Source: Takakia lepidozioides
Taxonomy: Eukaryota > Streptophyta > Takakiopsida > Takakiales > Takakiaceae
NCBI GenBank assembly: GCA_030704615.1
Contig: CM060731.1
Location: 22,940,001 to 23,004,000 of the forward strand
Direction: 5' to 3'
Length of the DNA stretch: 64,000 bases
Positions within the stretch are counted from its first letter, which is position 1, and each line of letters begins with the position of its first letter. Position numbers and translations under genes: made by a program. Of the stretch, positions 63,637 to 64,000 are shown in pieces. The notes under the pieces are model-generated. The model saw nothing but the letters and a program-made list of their open reading frames with translations. It was not told the origin of the DNA and searched no databases.

Positions 63637-64000
63637 TACGGCCCTTTGCCTCAAGGGGGAAGAGGAATCGAGACACAAAGCGGTTGTCAAGTGATAGGGG
63701 CAGCTTTGAAATTGGCCAAGTCGATGAGGGCATCGACGACTCATTGTCGGTAGGGGAGTGTGTCACGGCCGTTTGCCTTGAGGGCAGGGATCGAGACACA
63801 TGAGGGGCTGCCCATGTGGTGGGGGCAGTGGAAAGCGGTAGTACTGGTAGTGGGGGGCTGAACGACCAAGTGAGTGCCTGGCTGAGGCACTCAACGGGGC
63901 GGAGGCACTTACTAGGCGGGGCTCCTAACCGATGGGCGGTGGGGATTCCAAGTATCTTGCGAAAGAGATGGGGGTTAACGACGTTGGTAAGTCTTGATAG
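63637..64000. repeat. Direct repeat, possibly part of an LTR
   Basis: The words ACGGCC(C/G)TTTGCCT..AAGG and ATCGAGACACA occur at 63637-63678 and again at 63764-63800, followed by GGGGCTGCCCATGTGGTGGG and other G-rich sequence. This may belong to an LTR retrotransposon that continues beyond the window edge. Confidence 0.4.

Overview
The window is nuclear DNA of a land plant. The evidence is multi-exon genes with GT-AG introns, a plastid-type sigma factor, a plant-type TIM50, a calcium/calmodulin-dependent kinase of the symbiosis type (CCaMK), PLS-class PPR repeats, and many plant transposon families (LINE, Ty1/copia, hAT-like, SINE). The decayed PLS-PPR repeats, introns of hundreds to about 2,000 bases and nested transposons fit a seed-free plant such as a fern or lycophyte better than a compact genome. 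That placement is inference; no marker fixes the species.

Layout. 0.1-2.0 kb (minus): a decayed PPR gene. 2.1-4.3 kb (minus): a gene ending in a SEC-C zinc motif. 6.4-10.7 kb (minus): a complete CCaMK in seven exons (531 aa). 12.3-23.3 kb (minus): a long gene whose exons join in phase into a protein with two successive SET plus Rubisco-LSMT-substrate-binding modules; LINE copies sit in two of its introns. 23.6-31 kb: transposon and satellite country, with an hAT-like element (8-base target duplication) carrying a tRNA-type SINE, then three arrays in AT-rich DNA: a CTCTAAGG/CCTTAGAG array, a roughly 240-base purine-rich array and a hairpin array of about 22 units. 31.9-34.6 kb (minus): a LINE-type ORF1 with a zinc knuckle. 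36.5-37.1 kb (minus): another LINE 3' end. 37.9-38.6 kb (minus): a two-exon, 169-aa gene of unknown family. 39.0-39.3 kb: a tRNA-derived SINE. 39.7-43.5 kb (plus): a complete plastid sigma-70 factor in five exons (593 aa). 45.5-50.0 kb (plus): a complete TIM50 in eight exons (322 aa). 50.6-54.2 kb (plus): a LINE 3' end and a broken Ty1/copia element whose integrase is split by a 688-base TIR transposon. 54.9-58.4 kb (plus): an unrecognised gene (about 987 aa in six exons). 59.1-62.3 kb (plus): a degenerate retroelement with an N-terminal zinc finger, a reverse transcriptase with an internal inversion, and a possible C-terminal nuclease. 63.6-64.0 kb: a direct repeat that may belong to an LTR.

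How the genes relate. There is no operon-like linkage; neighbours are independent nuclear genes. Three products act in organelles or are likely to: the sigma factor (plastid transcription), TIM50 (mitochondrial import) and the former PPR protein (organelle RNA). CCaMK is the nuclear decoder of calcium spiking in the common symbiosis pathway, so an intact copy suggests the plant can host arbuscular mycorrhiza. The most unusual gene is the double SET/RSB protein, in which neither module shows canonical SET signatures at the sites I could read.

Exon joints were chosen by eye from GT/AG sites, reading phase and family similarity. No alignment or database search was run.
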